This document shows positions 32,147 to 42,432 of a DNA stretch of 64,000 bases, in pieces. This stretch comes from Schizosaccharomyces osmophilus (taxonomy: Eukaryota > Ascomycota > Schizosaccharomycetes > Schizosaccharomycetales > Schizosaccharomycetaceae): contig NC_079239.1 in assembly GCF_027921745.1 (NCBI RefSeq), positions 3,375,501-3,439,500 on the forward strand, in the 5' to 3' direction. Positions within the stretch are counted from its first letter, which is position 1. Every line of letters begins with the position of its first letter. The notes under the pieces were generated by a model. The model saw only the letters and a list, made by a program, of their open reading frames with translations, did not search any database and had not been told where the DNA came from. The translations under genes were made by a program, and so were the position numbers.

Positions 32147-33916
32147 ATGGACTCGTCGCCTTCACCTCCTCAATATGTACCTGAAACAAGGGTGTATTCC
32201 TATTCAAACCGTAACTTATCTAATGAACATGCAGATATTGATGAAAAGAAGCCCGCTGTTGTTGAACAGTCTGAAGTCTCTGTCGGTGAAGTTGACATTG
32301 TCCAACCGAAAGGATGGTTTTCCGATTTCGTTGATGGTTTTCGTTTGGCTAATACAGATGATGGTACTCCTGAACATGGTCTTAAGCGGAAACTCAAGTC
32401 TCGGCATATCCAAATGATTGCTATAGGAGGAGCCATTGGTACTGGTGTTTGGGTTGGTAGCGGGCAATCTTTAGCTACTGGAGGTGCTGCATCTGTCTTA
32501 ATTAATTATATTCTGGTCGGCACCATGGTTTTTTTTACCGTGTATAACCTGGGTGAATTATGCGTCGCCTTCCCTACTCGCGGTGGTTACATTACACATG
32601 CTACTCGTTTTATTGATGACTCTTGGGGATTTGCCTTGAGCTGGAACTATGTCATGGGTCCCATCGCTAGTATTCCGCTTGAACTTACCACTAGTACAAT
32701 GGTCATGCGTTACTGGACAGACCTCAATGCGGGTATATGGGTCACAATTTTCATTTTCTTTCTTATTTCCGCAAACACATTTGGTGTACGACTCTATGGA
32801 GAGCTCGAATATTTCTTGTCCACAATAAAAATTGCAGCAATGTTTGGTTTCATCATCCTTGGCATTATTATCAATTGTGGTGGTGTCCCCACAGACCACC
32901 GAGGCTACATTGGGACCCACTTGTTTCGAGAAAATGCGTTTCGAAATGGATTTAAAGGATTTTGCTCAGTTTTTACCACAGCCGCCTTTTCTTTTTCCGG
33001 TACCGAATACGTAGGAGTTGCTGCTGCTGAAACCGACAACCCTGCCAAGGCTTTCCCAAAGGCTGTTCGCCAAACTTTTTTTCGTATTGCCATTTTTTAT
33101 ATCTTTTCTCTTCTCATCGTAGGTCTGCTCGTTAGTGGTGCCGACCCTCGCCTAACTTCTTATAGCGGGGTGGATGCCAGTCCCTTCGTCCTAGCCATCA
33201 AAGACGCAAACATTAAAGCCTTACCTTCAATTCTAAACGCCGTTATTTTAATTTCTGTTATATCTTCTGCGAATGCAACACTCTATGCAGGAAGTCGCGC
33301 TATTCATTCTTTAGGCTGTAATGGGTTCGCCCCAAAATGCTTCGGCTGGGTAGATCGTTCTGGCCGTCCTATCATTGCTCTTCTCATTCTTTTTTTCTTT
33401 ATGCCTTTGGCATATTTGGTAGAAACGGGAAAAAGTACAACTGTGTTTAACTGGCTTCTGTCTATTTCTAGCCTTGGCACTTTGTTTACCTGGGGGAGCA
33501 TCAATTTAGCCTATATTCGTTATCGTTCTGCTATGAAACATCAACAGCGTAGCGTGAAACAGATTGGTTTTCGCTCTCCTTTTGGTATCTATGCCGCCTG
33601 GTATGCCTTTGGCTTTATTTGCTTGGTATTAGTAGCTGAATTTTATGTTTCAGTTAGCCCCATTAGCGGAAAATCGAGTGCGAATTCCTTTTTTATGAAC
33701 TATTTATCAGCGATTATTATTTTGGTTTTTTTTGTTGTTCACAAACTTATCTACAGAACTCCGATCATTACCTCCAGTAGTATGGACATCGAAACTGACT
33801 TGGCCTGTGTAGTACCGTCAGAGAAAGATCAAGAAAAACTCGAGACGACCGGCTTTGGGTCACTTCAAAATGCCATTAAGAAAATGCTATTTTTTTTAAA
33901 AACATATTTTCCTTGA
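32147..33916 (+). CDS. plasma-membrane amino-acid permease (APC/YAT family)
   Basis: A single exon of 589 residues. The frame begins earlier without an ATG, so the ATG at 32147 (MDSSPSPPQYVPETRVYS) is chosen. A ~90-residue cytosolic N-tail leads into KRKLKSRHIQMIAIGGAIGT, the amino-acid permease signature, then GELCVAFPTRGGYITHATRF. About 12 membrane segments and an Asp/Glu-rich C-tail follow. It imports amino acids by proton symport. The paralogue and substrate cannot be told by eye. Such permeases are frequently expanded in accessory regions of fission yeast chromosomes. Confidence 0.92.
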   Translation: MDSSPSPPQYVPETRVYSYSNRNLSNEHADIDEKKPAVVEQSEVSVGEVDIVQPKGWFSDFVDGFRLANTDDGTPEHGLKRKLKSRHIQMIAIGGAIGTGVWVGSGQSLATGGAASVLINYILVGTMVFFTVYNLGELCVAFPTRGGYITHATRFIDDSWGFALSWNYVMGPIASIPLELTTSTMVMRYWTDLNAGIWVTIFIFFLISANTFGVRLYGELEYFLSTIKIAAMFGFIILGIIINCGGVPTDHRGYIGTHLFRENAFRNGFKGFCSVFTTAAFSFSGTEYVGVAAAETDNPAKAFPKAVRQTFFRIAIFYIFSLLIVGLLVSGADPRLTSYSGVDASPFVLAIKDANIKALPSILNAVILISVISSANATLYAGSRAIHSLGCNGFAPKCFGWVDRSGRPIIALLILFFFMPLAYLVETGKSTTVFNWLLSISSLGTLFTWGSINLAYIRYRSAMKHQQRSVKQIGFRSPFGIYAAWYAFGFICLVLVAEFYVSVSPISGKSSANSFFMNYLSAIIILVFFVVHKLIYRTPIITSSSMDIETDLACVVPSEKDQEKLETTGFGSLQNAIKKMLFFLKTYFP

Positions 33917-34367
33917 TGATTCTTTTCTACGGATATTCGTTTCCCATTCTTATTTTTTACGCTCATTTTCGCTGCTTTAAGCGAATGTATTTATGTTTCT
34001 GCAACTTCGCTCGTTAGTTTATTGCAAATACTACTCAACTCTATTCATGTTTACCTTTTCACCGTAACGAACTTTAGGTGTGGACAGATTCTTTCCATGT
34101 TTACATAGACAATGCAGAGTTTCAAGAATTCTCAAACAATCCTTTCTGTGAGAGTTTGTAGTATTTTTGACGATATGAGAACAGAAATTATTTCAAGTGT
34201 ATTTTGCTTGAATGTGGTAGTCTGAGTTTTCCTATTTGCTACTTGCTGCTTTGTTTATATAAGGAAGGGGTTTTGACTTGGGAGCATCTCAATTCCATTC
34301 AACCAGAACCATTATCAAATTTTACTTTACAAATAGATGTCTATTAATAATAGTTTCATTACTTGCA
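33917..34367. other. intergenic with the promoter of the five-exon gene
   Basis: This holds the permease 3' flank and then a promoter with TTTATATAAGG ending at 34264. Nothing else was seen. Confidence 0.6.
34256..34262 (+). promoter_or_regulatory. TATA box of the five-exon membrane protein gene
   Basis: TATATAA lies 106 bp before the ATG at 34368, in the right orientation, and supports a real transcription unit. Confidence 0.6.
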
Positions 34368-35520
34368 ATGAGTTCCAACAGTCATAATTCAAGTCGTGCA
34401 CCGTCAGAGCAAACACGATTACTAGATAGTCGCGACGAAAGTTCTAGCCAAAATGATACCAAGTTTACTCACTTTTTTGTAACGATTTCTGTGGGATACG
34501 CTTATGCTATTATCAATTTACTTTCCTTCTACTATTCTGATCGGGGTCCTTTTTTCGTTACTGGTGGGTCACAAATAGCTTTCTGGGGAATCTACAGCAT
34601 TGGATTAATTTCTTCCACGGCACTTCGAATTCGTATGTAAATACTTAAAGTTCTCTCGAGAGAGTATGACTTCCTTATATGCTAACTTCAACCTTAGGAC
34701 AGACGAAAGATGCCATTGTATTCGTTAAACACTGGTTACTGGGATGCTTTATGACAATTCTTTATTTTTTAATATTTATCTCATACCTCCAGGATCATAT
34801 GTACTCTTTGGACCCTCCTAAACGTCCAGTCGACCTTCCTCGATGGATATGGATTATCATCGGTTTGGTTTTGTGTGGATCCATTGAATCACACGCATGT
34901 AAGAAACCTAAAAGGTCAATTGAAATAGCTAATATCCAAAAAAAAAACTAGATTGTATAAAAAACTCTAACGATATTCTGGTTGCCGTTCTGATGACAAT
35001 AACTTATGTGGTTCTTTTATGCCCCATGCCTCTGTTTCTGTCGCAGATGGGGTTATTATTTCCTTTAAAATGGCTAATTTCTTCCCCAAATTTTTTTGTC
35101 CTTTCCTTGATGTCCTTTTGCGCTATCACATTATACCAAACTTGTAAGTGTTCGTCTTGTTTACAGTCGCTGACTTTTAGCTTCTTTCGAAATGGCTTTA
35201 TACTGGAAGAAAAAATTTATTGTGGCTTGTTTAAAATCTTTTTGTTTTACTTCTTGTGTAGGCACTCCTGCTTTCATTTCAGCATTTACAAAGCATATGA
35301 AGGGAACCGATAGCTTGCCAAAAGGATTTTGGTATGCCATGGCTGCTACTGCAGATGCTCTAGCAATCCTAGAGGCGAGTAAGGATGAATTTTTATAACA
35401 ATTGTTATTTTTCTGACATTCATAGTGTACCCGGGTGCTTTATACAGAATATATCGTGGCATAAAAGATCCCCTTTGGAATTCTAAACCGACAAATGATG
35501 ACCCAACGGAAGAAGTCTGA
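34368..35520 (+). CDS. five-exon multi-pass membrane protein, family unknown
   Basis: The exons are 34368-34632, 34698-34898, 34952-35143, 35181-35378 and 35426-35520. Donors are GTATGT, GTAAGA, GTAAGT and GTAAGG. Branches are GCTAAC, GCTAAT, GCTGAC and CTGAC. Every intron is in phase 1 and the join is open for 316 residues. The N-tail is polar (SSNSHNSSRAPSEQTRLLDS). About seven hydrophobic segments follow (for example VTISVGYAYAIINLLSFYY and LLGCFMTILYFLIFISYL), ending with a short acidic tail (NSKPTNDDPTEEV). A TATA box lies 106 bp upstream. The consistent splice sites and phases make this a real gene. I do not recognise the family, and there is no signal peptide. The multi-exon membrane layout recalls the wtf genes, but I see no PY motifs. 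Confidence 0.75.
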
Positions 35521-36109
35521 GCTATTCTAACGTCGCTTTGGGATGGAAAGGTAAAAGATCGAAGAATACCCATCACCACCGCTTGCTAATTGTTGATCCA
35601 TTGGAATTTATACTTCTACATATTCTACTCGTTACAATGGGTCTTGATGACTTTTGATAACTTTGATATATTTATATTCTTAGAACTTGATAAAAAAAAT
35701 AAAAAAGGAGCAAAATAATCAACTACGTTTCTCTACTATTTGGTAGAGACACTAGCTAATTCGTGTCAACACAAGCAATGGCCATCCATACCTTTATGAA
35801 GAAATTAGATTATTACTATACATATATTAAGTGCCGAATCCACTCCTGGCAAACGTATGCTCTAAAGGTATTAAAATAATTATTTCTTTTTTATTTTTTA
35901 TTTCTTATTTTTTATTTTTTTTTTTTTACTGTTTTGTTCATATGATTGTTTTTATGTAATTACGTGTAGGATCAACTGAAAAGAAAACTTTCGAAGTCGT
36001 TTACATCAAAACATTACTCCTTCATGACGTTCAGGCATCGGATCGTGTACATACAAATGGAACAGAAATACGCTTGGGAGAAACAAACATCTTTACCTGC
36101 TACAATACC
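35521..36109. other. intergenic with T-rich low-complexity DNA
   Basis: This is the region before the esterase gene. A TTTTTATT-type low-complexity tract runs at about 35883-35930. No gene was recognised. Confidence 0.6.
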
Positions 36110-37090
36110 ATGCCAGGAGCTTCGCAAATATTCACCCGGGTTAACCTCCCGCCGAAGGTTGAACGCGCGAAAAAAGACCCCGAATTAACAGAATGGATGT
36201 CTCGTCATGGTCCTGTTTTAGGCTCGCATCAACCACTGACAGTTCAAAGAAGCGAACACGACGCTTTTATTACCAAAAGCCCATACAATATTGGAAAAAT
36301 TGAGCATACAGCGCTTAATGGACCTCACGGCACAATCCCTGTCAGAGTTTACCATGCTTCGAAGCGCGGTCCTGCTCATGGAGCAGCATTGATTTATTTA
36401 CACGGAGGAGGCTATACAGTCGGCACACTTGATCAGTTCGACAATGCCATGAGAATTTTTTCAGAAGTTAGCGGCTGTCAAGTGTATAACGTCGATTACA
36501 AGCTTGCGCCAGAATACAAGTGGCCTACTCAAATGAATGAGGGCGAGTTTGTTGTCAGATGGCTTTTCGAAAATGCAAAAGAGAGAGGTGTAGACGCAAA
36601 GCGTATTGCTATAGGAGGCGATTCTGCTGGAGGAAACATGACTTGTTCCATTACACAAAAGCTGCGCGACGAAGGTGGGCCGCAAGTCGCGTTACAAATA
36701 CCAATATACCCCGAGACAAAAATGCCGTTTGAGACAAAAGCTGCTGTGGAGAACAGAGTAGGAGAATATGTAGAAACAGCGGGTGTTTTCAGCTTTTTAT
36801 GGAATTTGCTGCCACCCTCTGTAGATTATACCCAACCTTACGTGACACCTCTTAATGCGAAAGACTTTAGCAACTTACCAAGAGCGTTGGTGATAAATGA
36901 CGGATTTGATATGCTACGCGACGTTGCCCACGAGTACGCTCGCAAATTAGCAGCTGCTGGAAATGATTTAGTTTATATCTACAACGATGATCTTCCTCAT
37001 GGGTTCATTCAAATGGCCCCCTTTGCCGGTCGATGTTTAGAAGCTACCGAGGAGATTGCCAATTACATTGGAAAACTCCTGAAGGCATGA
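36110..37090 (+). CDS. alpha/beta hydrolase, HSL-type esterase/lipase
   Basis: A single exon of 326 residues from the ATG at 36110 (MPGASQIFTRVNLPPKVE). The oxyanion motif HGGGY is at 98-102. The nucleophile elbow GDSAGG is at 170-175 with Ser172. The likely acid is Asp267 in GFDMLRD and the likely base is His297 in LPHGF. The layout is that of the GDXG/hormone-sensitive lipase family, which cleaves short-chain or small esters. No signal peptide is seen, so it is probably cytosolic. Codons such as GCG and CGC seem more frequent than in the neighbours, and the family is common in bacteria and filamentous fungi, so transfer is possible. A similar esterase is subtelomeric in S. pombe as I recall. 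Confidence 0.9.
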   Translation: MPGASQIFTRVNLPPKVERAKKDPELTEWMSRHGPVLGSHQPLTVQRSEHDAFITKSPYNIGKIEHTALNGPHGTIPVRVYHASKRGPAHGAALIYLHGGGYTVGTLDQFDNAMRIFSEVSGCQVYNVDYKLAPEYKWPTQMNEGEFVVRWLFENAKERGVDAKRIAIGGDSAGGNMTCSITQKLRDEGGPQVALQIPIYPETKMPFETKAAVENRVGEYVETAGVFSFLWNLLPPSVDYTQPYVTPLNAKDFSNLPRALVINDGFDMLRDVAHEYARKLAAAGNDLVYIYNDDLPHGFIQMAPFAGRCLEATEEIANYIGKLLKA

Positions 37091-37691
37091 ATTCGTTATG
37101 ATCCTGACAATATGCTACATATATAATTATACTCTTTGGATTTTAATTTCCTAGAGTCTGTTAATGAGATATTCTTGTGCTCTAAATGTTGATAAACGAT
37201 CAAATAGGCATGAATCATAAAGTATTATTTTTTTGTTTGTAGCGAATTGGATGTGTTCTAAGAAGACTTTGGGTGTGCAGGATTCTCTAATGACTTTCTT
37301 AATGAACTATTATTCTACACAAGTGTAGCTAAGATTTCGATTCGATCTCTCACTCTTTCCACGTAATATTCAATACACTGGTGGTTAAATACGGTACATA
37401 TGAAAGAGTTGGACTGCAATGTGAATGTTCCATTGGACCGATTTACAAGGCGTCTACATGAATTCCTAGGCTACAGTTTGGCAAACGCGAGATAAAATTA
37501 ACAAAACAAAAAAGCGACTTTTTATTTTTTAGAAACTATAGAGGGATACTTCAAAGAAGGGAGGCCGATGAAAGCCTTTTCTCTCATAAATATCACAAAA
37601 TCGTTAAACAACATATACGAATTGAATCGCAAATAAAAGGAATGTTTGTAGGGTACCACGTGGAAGGAAGAGTGGGACTTCTCTAGAACTT
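37091..37691. other. intergenic, convergent 3' flanks
   Basis: The 3' sides of the esterase gene and of fbp1. No feature was recognised. Confidence 0.6.
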
Positions 37692-38735
37692 TTAATGCTT
37701 GTTTATGTAATCAACATATTTTTGGATTTCTCCTTTACTGCCAAGCCAAATGGAACTTTGTTCATGAATATGTTCAGGAGTTAAATCGAGGATTCTTTCA
37801 CCCTTGTCATTAACGGCCAATCCATTGGCTTGTTCGCATAAAAAGGCCATTGGGAAACATTCATACAACAAACGAAGCTTGCCTTTGCCGCGAGAACAAG
37901 GATAGCAAAATAGACCTCCGTAGAGCATAGTACGATGGACGTCAGCAACCATGGATCCGATATATCTGGCAGCATAGGGTTTTCCACCTTCTGGAGCCAC
38001 CTTCAAGCTGTGAATAAAGTCTGCAATCTTTGGAGGCCAATACAAAGTGTTTCCCTCGTTGATAGAGTAGATGTTTTTAAAATGCGGCATGGACAAATTT
38101 CGATGAGTTAAAATGAATTCACCAAGGTTGCTGTCCAAAGTGAAACCATTGACTTTATGTCCGGTGGTCAACAAAAGGTGAGCAGATGCGCCATACATGG
38201 TATAGCCAGCAGCTACCATTTCGTTTCCTGAACGCAAGACATCTTTAAGGGAGCCATTACTGCCAGGATGAATCTTGTAGATACCAAAGATGGTACCAAC
38301 ACTGACACCAGCATCGATGTTGGAAGAACCATCGATGGGATCACAAGTGATGGCATAAGATCCACTGCTGTCGACGAGAATTTCTTTTTCTTCTTCTTCA
38401 CTAACAATGACTCGAATACAGCCATTGGTCTTCATGGCCTGAATAAAGATGTCGTTGCAAATACTGTCCAATTGCTTTTGTTCATCACCAGTCGAATTGA
38501 TAACACCAGAGAGACCAATCAGGTTCACCAATTCGGCCTTACGGATATTGTTTGCGATGAATTTAAAGGCAAACTGAAGGCTGTTGAGTAAGAGAGATAA
38601 CTCACCACTGGCTTCTCGGATGATACTACTACCCTGATCATGGTATTTGCTGTTGTATCGTCTTTGCTCTTGAAGGATAAAGCTCGAAAGGGTGACAATG
38701 TCAGTGCGAGTGCCGTCAATTTCTTCTCTCACCAT
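37692..38735 (-). CDS. fbp1: fructose-1,6-bisphosphatase Fbp1
   Basis: A single exon of 347 residues, the length of the S. pombe enzyme. The metal/substrate motif DPIDGSSNIDAGVSVGTIFG is intact, as are ARYIGSMVADVHRTMLYGG and the phosphate-site region. The enzyme performs the committed step of gluconeogenesis in the cytosol. In S. pombe fbp1 is repressed by glucose through cAMP/PKA and activated by Atf1-Pcr1 at a CRE. Here a CRE-like TGACGTAA lies about 620 bp upstream and a TATAAA about 156 bp upstream of the ATG. Confidence 0.97.
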   Translation of the reverse strand: MVREEIDGTRTDIVTLSSFILQEQRRYNSKYHDQGSSIIREASGELSLLLNSLQFAFKFIANNIRKAELVNLIGLSGVINSTGDEQKQLDSICNDIFIQAMKTNGCIRVIVSEEEEKEILVDSSGSYAITCDPIDGSSNIDAGVSVGTIFGIYKIHPGSNGSLKDVLRSGNEMVAAGYTMYGASAHLLLTTGHKVNGFTLDSNLGEFILTHRNLSMPHFKNIYSINEGNTLYWPPKIADFIHSLKVAPEGGKPYAARYIGSMVADVHRTMLYGGLFCYPCSRGKGKLRLLYECFPMAFLCEQANGLAVNDKGERILDLTPEHIHEQSSIWLGSKGEIQKYVDYINKH

Positions 38736-38890
38736 ATTGATGGTGATGGTTTCTTTCAGTAATGTTTCGTAAATTAATCGAGTTTAGTTGTAACAATTGC
38801 AAAATGAATGCAAATCGGAAAAGTTGTTTCCAAGAGAATGAATAGATATGTGTAGAGTATAGAAGAACAGGACCTGGGGAGCAAGCCCAA

Positions 38891-38896
38891 TTTATA
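38891..38896 (-). promoter_or_regulatory. TATA box of fbp1
   Basis: TATAAA on the minus strand, about 156 bp before the fbp1 ATG. Confidence 0.5.
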
Positions 38897-39351
38897 TGTT
38901 TCAAAAGTCCCGCATTTGTGCATGTAAACAATCCACCTAAGACACACCTCACCTCTCTGACCCAACTCTTCCAAACACATCTATTGGTGCAAAATAAATT
39001 TAGCTCAACAAAAATGATTTAACCATGATGCTTTTTCATCGCCATTGGATCCTCATATTCGTACACTGAGCCTAGATGGGGCGCTTTCCCTTTCTATCCA
39101 ATGGATCGACTCTTAACTTTAACTTGTTTAACCTATCTTCTTACCTTAAAAGGACTACGTACAACTTTCGTCAATTTTTGGATCGTGGATTTGGAAGAGA
39201 ATAGGAAGAAAAGAGCCCATTTTCTATAGAAAAATGGGGATTTTTTTTGGTTTTTTTTTTCCTTTGGATCGTTCTCTTTAGCACTGACTGTTGCATTCTT
39301 TTCGCGAGGTTTATTGTCCTTCTTCATAGTTAAGTCATGTAAATAAACCAC

Positions 39352-39359
39352 TTACGTCA
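39352..39359 (-). promoter_or_regulatory. CRE (Atf1-Pcr1 type) upstream of fbp1
   Basis: TGACGTAA on the fbp1 strand, ~620 bp upstream of the ATG. It matches the CRE core TGACGT known to activate S. pombe fbp1 under glucose starvation. Binding here is inferred. Confidence 0.55.
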
Positions 39360-39891
39360 CGTCGCGTTGATAGTGTGGAGATAAAGTGGCGCTTAGAAGG
39401 GATACGACGTCAAAAGCATAATCCAAATTTGAAAGTCAAGTCGAAACCATTGTCCAGAACGAGAGGCAAAGGTCAGAAGAACAGTACAAGCGGTCTCTCT
39501 CGTTATGTTCGTTGTTGGTCTCGTCTTTTCTTGACTTTCCTTGATGGAACCTTGGATGTTCTACGAAAAGTGGCAGCAGGGTTTGTTTATTTACTAATGA
39601 GCTGCGCTGGGCTTTGGTATTCCTTCGAGACCTTTTGTTGTAGAATGGGGCGGCGAGGAACGTGTGGGGGTAGAACCGCAAAGGAGTGACAGTGCAAGAG
39701 GGTACTGGCGTTTTCTTTAACGTGACAAGCTTCAGTACTGTAGTAAACAAATAAATGGAGGATGTGATACAGCTGGTTGCTGAAAAACAGAGCCTAGTTT
39801 GGAAAGTACAGTACATACTGAAGAGATTGTGAATTTTTACTTTTTATAGAATGGAACAGAGTACAGCAAAGCCTTTCATCATCTTGATCAC

Positions 39892-39919
39892 TTTTTTTTT
39901 TTTTTTTTTTTTTTTTTTT
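39892..39919. repeat. poly(T) tract, 28 bases
   Basis: An uninterrupted T run just downstream of the PhzF-like gene end. Confidence 0.9.
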
Positions 39920-39983
39920 AGTATCATACCATATCAGCGAAACAAATATTGAATGAGAATGAGAAACGAATAGCTATTTAATT

Positions 39984-40898
39984 TTAAATAGAAACAGAGC
40001 CAGCTATGCATGTTGTAGCAGAACCACCTACTTTGACTGTCGATAGACCATTCGAATTCGTAAAAGTCACTACGCTTAAATTTGCTTGGCGGCCTACTTT
40101 ACATCCTTGAGAGATGCTTAGCTTTCCATCAAAACCATTTCCTAGAGTCTTGCTTTCGTTGCTCAAGAGGGAAACGTACATCCCACATGCGGCGGCTCCA
40201 CTACCACAGGCAGGATCTTCAAGGACGCCAATTGCTGGAGCAAAGGCTCTGGCTTCGACATGTTTATCATGATGCTTTCCAAATACGTAAATTCCCGTAT
40301 ATCCATATTGTTTAGAAAGCTTGGCCATTGTGCTGTAGTCGGGATTCAAGTCGAGAACCTGATTAGCAGAATCAAGTTCAATGGTAAGCCATTTCGGACC
40401 AGCATCCATCAACAATGGGTTCCATTTTCCCCTTTCTTGAACTTGATTGTCGACATCAAACAGACAGTTTACTATACCTATAGCTGCTTCATCAGAAACT
40501 TCAGAAGATGTAACGTTTGGTAATTCGAAAGCATATTCAACATCGTCATTCTCTCCTCGAGTTACATTTATGGGAACGAGACCGGCTCCACATTCTTGTA
40601 CAACTCTTCCATTTTTCGGTAGACAAATACCGCTTTCGATGACAGCATGACATGAACCGATCGTAGGATGTCCTGCAAAAGGCAATTCGTTTCCTGGCGT
40701 AAAGATACGAAGTTTGTAATCAGCTTCAGGAACAGTCGGTTTGAGCACGAATGTAGTCTCGGAGAGATTCGTCCATACAGCAAACTTTTGCATTTGTTCT
40801 GACGATAAATCGTCCGCGTTGAAAACAACTGCTACTGGATTTCCGTTGAATCCACCTTTCGAAAATACATCAACTTGCTTGAAAGGATGAGCTGACAT
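39984..40898 (-). CDS. PhzF-family isomerase/epimerase-like protein
   Basis: A single exon of 304 residues from the ATG at 40898 (MSAHPFKQVDVFSKGGFNGN). The family motifs are clear: GNPVAVVF, NLSETTFV carrying the catalytic-type Glu, FTPGNELPFAGHPTIGSCHA, and the second-half repeat EDPACGSGAAACGMYVSLL. These proteins have two diaminopimelate-epimerase-like halves around a central cleft. In bacteria PhzF isomerises a phenazine precursor; the yeast homologues have no proven substrate, so only the fold and likely isomerase chemistry are claimed. Confidence 0.9.
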   Translation of the reverse strand: MSAHPFKQVDVFSKGGFNGNPVAVVFNADDLSSEQMQKFAVWTNLSETTFVLKPTVPEADYKLRIFTPGNELPFAGHPTIGSCHAVIESGICLPKNGRVVQECGAGLVPINVTRGENDDVEYAFELPNVTSSEVSDEAAIGIVNCLFDVDNQVQERGKWNPLLMDAGPKWLTIELDSANQVLDLNPDYSTMAKLSKQYGYTGIYVFGKHHDKHVEARAFAPAIGVLEDPACGSGAAACGMYVSLLSNESKTLGNGFDGKLSISQGCKVGRQANLSVVTFTNSNGLSTVKVGGSATTCIAGSVSI

Positions 40899-41203
40899 CT
40901 TTAAAGCGAACACGAACGGTTATAGTCTTTGTCAAGGAGTGGTGGAATGCTTGATAATTTTTTTGCCAAACGCTCTCCACCAAACTTATAGATGTTATAG
41001 TGATTATTTCAGCGATCAAAAAATGATAATGATTCACTCAATTCTATTTTGTTTCCATTTTTTTGCTATTGTTGAAATTGTTGGAAGTTTGTCCTTGGCC
41101 TCAGTTGAAGTCATTTTGTCAAAGTCCTCTGGTATGGTAGTATCGGTAGTGACATATGAAAAGGTATACGTTCAATCTTTTCTATTTTCAGTACCGCTCT
41201 AAA

Positions 41204-41235
41204 TAAAAAAATAAAAAAATAAAAAAATAAAAAAA
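41204..41235. repeat. four copies of TAAAAAAA
   Basis: The T residues fall exactly every eight bases (41204, 41212, 41220, 41228). It is a short minisatellite. Confidence 0.85.
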
Positions 41236-41302
41236 AATCTTTAAGAGTATATAGACGTTTTTTTTTTTTTTTTTGAAAATTCTCTCTTGAATCGTTTCCA
41301 CG

Positions 41303-41310
41303 TATATATA
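41303..41310. promoter_or_regulatory. TATA box without an assigned gene
   Basis: TATATATA, followed 96 bp later on the plus strand by ATG (41406) and then a GTATGT at 41429. It could serve an unrecognised transcript. Confidence 0.4.
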
Positions 41311-42432
41311 GTTGTTTTTTTGCTCATTGTAGACATTTCAGATTCATAGATTTCTTGGTTTCTGCTTTAATTCAAATTACAAACAACCTTTGTAGCATTA
41401 CAACCATGTTCAAAGAATTTGCTGCTCTGTATGTCTCAATATATTCATTCTTTCGTTACTCGTGAATCCGCTCTAAAACAATGATATACCAGCTATTCTA
41501 TGAATAGCAAGAGCCAGTGAACACATCCAACCAAGAATTCTTTAGCAGATTGTCGTACTACTGAACATGAATGCTGCGTTGGAAACCGGATGGGAGAAAC
41601 TCCTGCACTTTCTTTAAACGCATGATACTGGGTTCAATGCAAGTAGCACATTCGAGTTGACGAAGGAATTCGAAACAAGGCATGAAAGAAAACATCTTTG
41701 ACGATACGGTTGGCAGTGCCACCCACTGAGATCCCACCTAATTAACAGATTCATGGCACGAAATCAATCAAATATATATCATATATAGTTATTGACTGGA
41801 CCATTGATTTTCAGAAGGAACCCTTGATGTGATACTTCCTAGAGTAGGAGAAATTCATTTTCATGATTGATCAGAAGGGAATCAAGCTTCTGCCACAAAG
41901 TCAAGCAAGAACATGAATGTGTAGCTATAGCTATGCTAGTCAATATATGACTCGCTATTGATCTTTTTACCGCGACTATATAGCCATCTCCTCATGCAGT
42001 CTTCACTCCAAAGTTGTCCAATACTAAAAAACTAGGCCTACTCGTTGAAGCAAGACGATTTGTGGCCATAACGTATCAGACATATTTTCTTTCCTGGCGA
42101 ACCGATTTGTTCATGAGCGTCGTCTTTCATTATTCGTCTGGGGCCTTTGCTTGGCCCTTTGTAATCATTTTTACGGAAGTTTTATACTAAAGAAGAATCT
42201 ATTTATACTCCATTCCTTTCTCATGTACAATGGTTCTTATTTCAGAATATGTACAATATTTCATAAACTATGTACGAGTAATTGTGATCATAAACTTTTT
42301 CATTACTATCGAGAGCAATACCGAATAACATTTTGGAAGGCATCATGAAACACTAATCTCCAACAATTCCCTTCAACTTTCACTTGACCAGCATGCATAC
42401 AGTTGATCTACAGAGTAGCTGATCAGCACAAA

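Larger units (their letters stand above)
38736..39983. other. fbp1 upstream region
   Basis: This 1.25 kb region carries the fbp1 promoter elements listed separately. In S. pombe such a region also produces long upstream noncoding RNAs. The frames at 39375-39689 (plus) and 39436-39816 (minus) overlap each other and lack good starts. It ends in a 28-base T run next to the PhzF gene. Confidence 0.6.
40899..42432. other. intergenic with an orphan promoter-like unit
   Basis: This 1.5 kb region contains an 8-bp TAAAAAAA tandem repeat and a strong TATA box (41303-41310). An ATG at 41406 is followed by eight codons and a GTATGT donor-like site. Downstream short stretches look protein-like but do not join. 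I call no gene. Confidence 0.45.

Noticed and set aside
34368-35520. wtf-family driver gene as identity of the five-exon gene
   Set aside because: The exon count and membrane nature are similar, but no PY motifs or wtf-like N-terminus are visible and all introns are in one phase; it is left unassigned.
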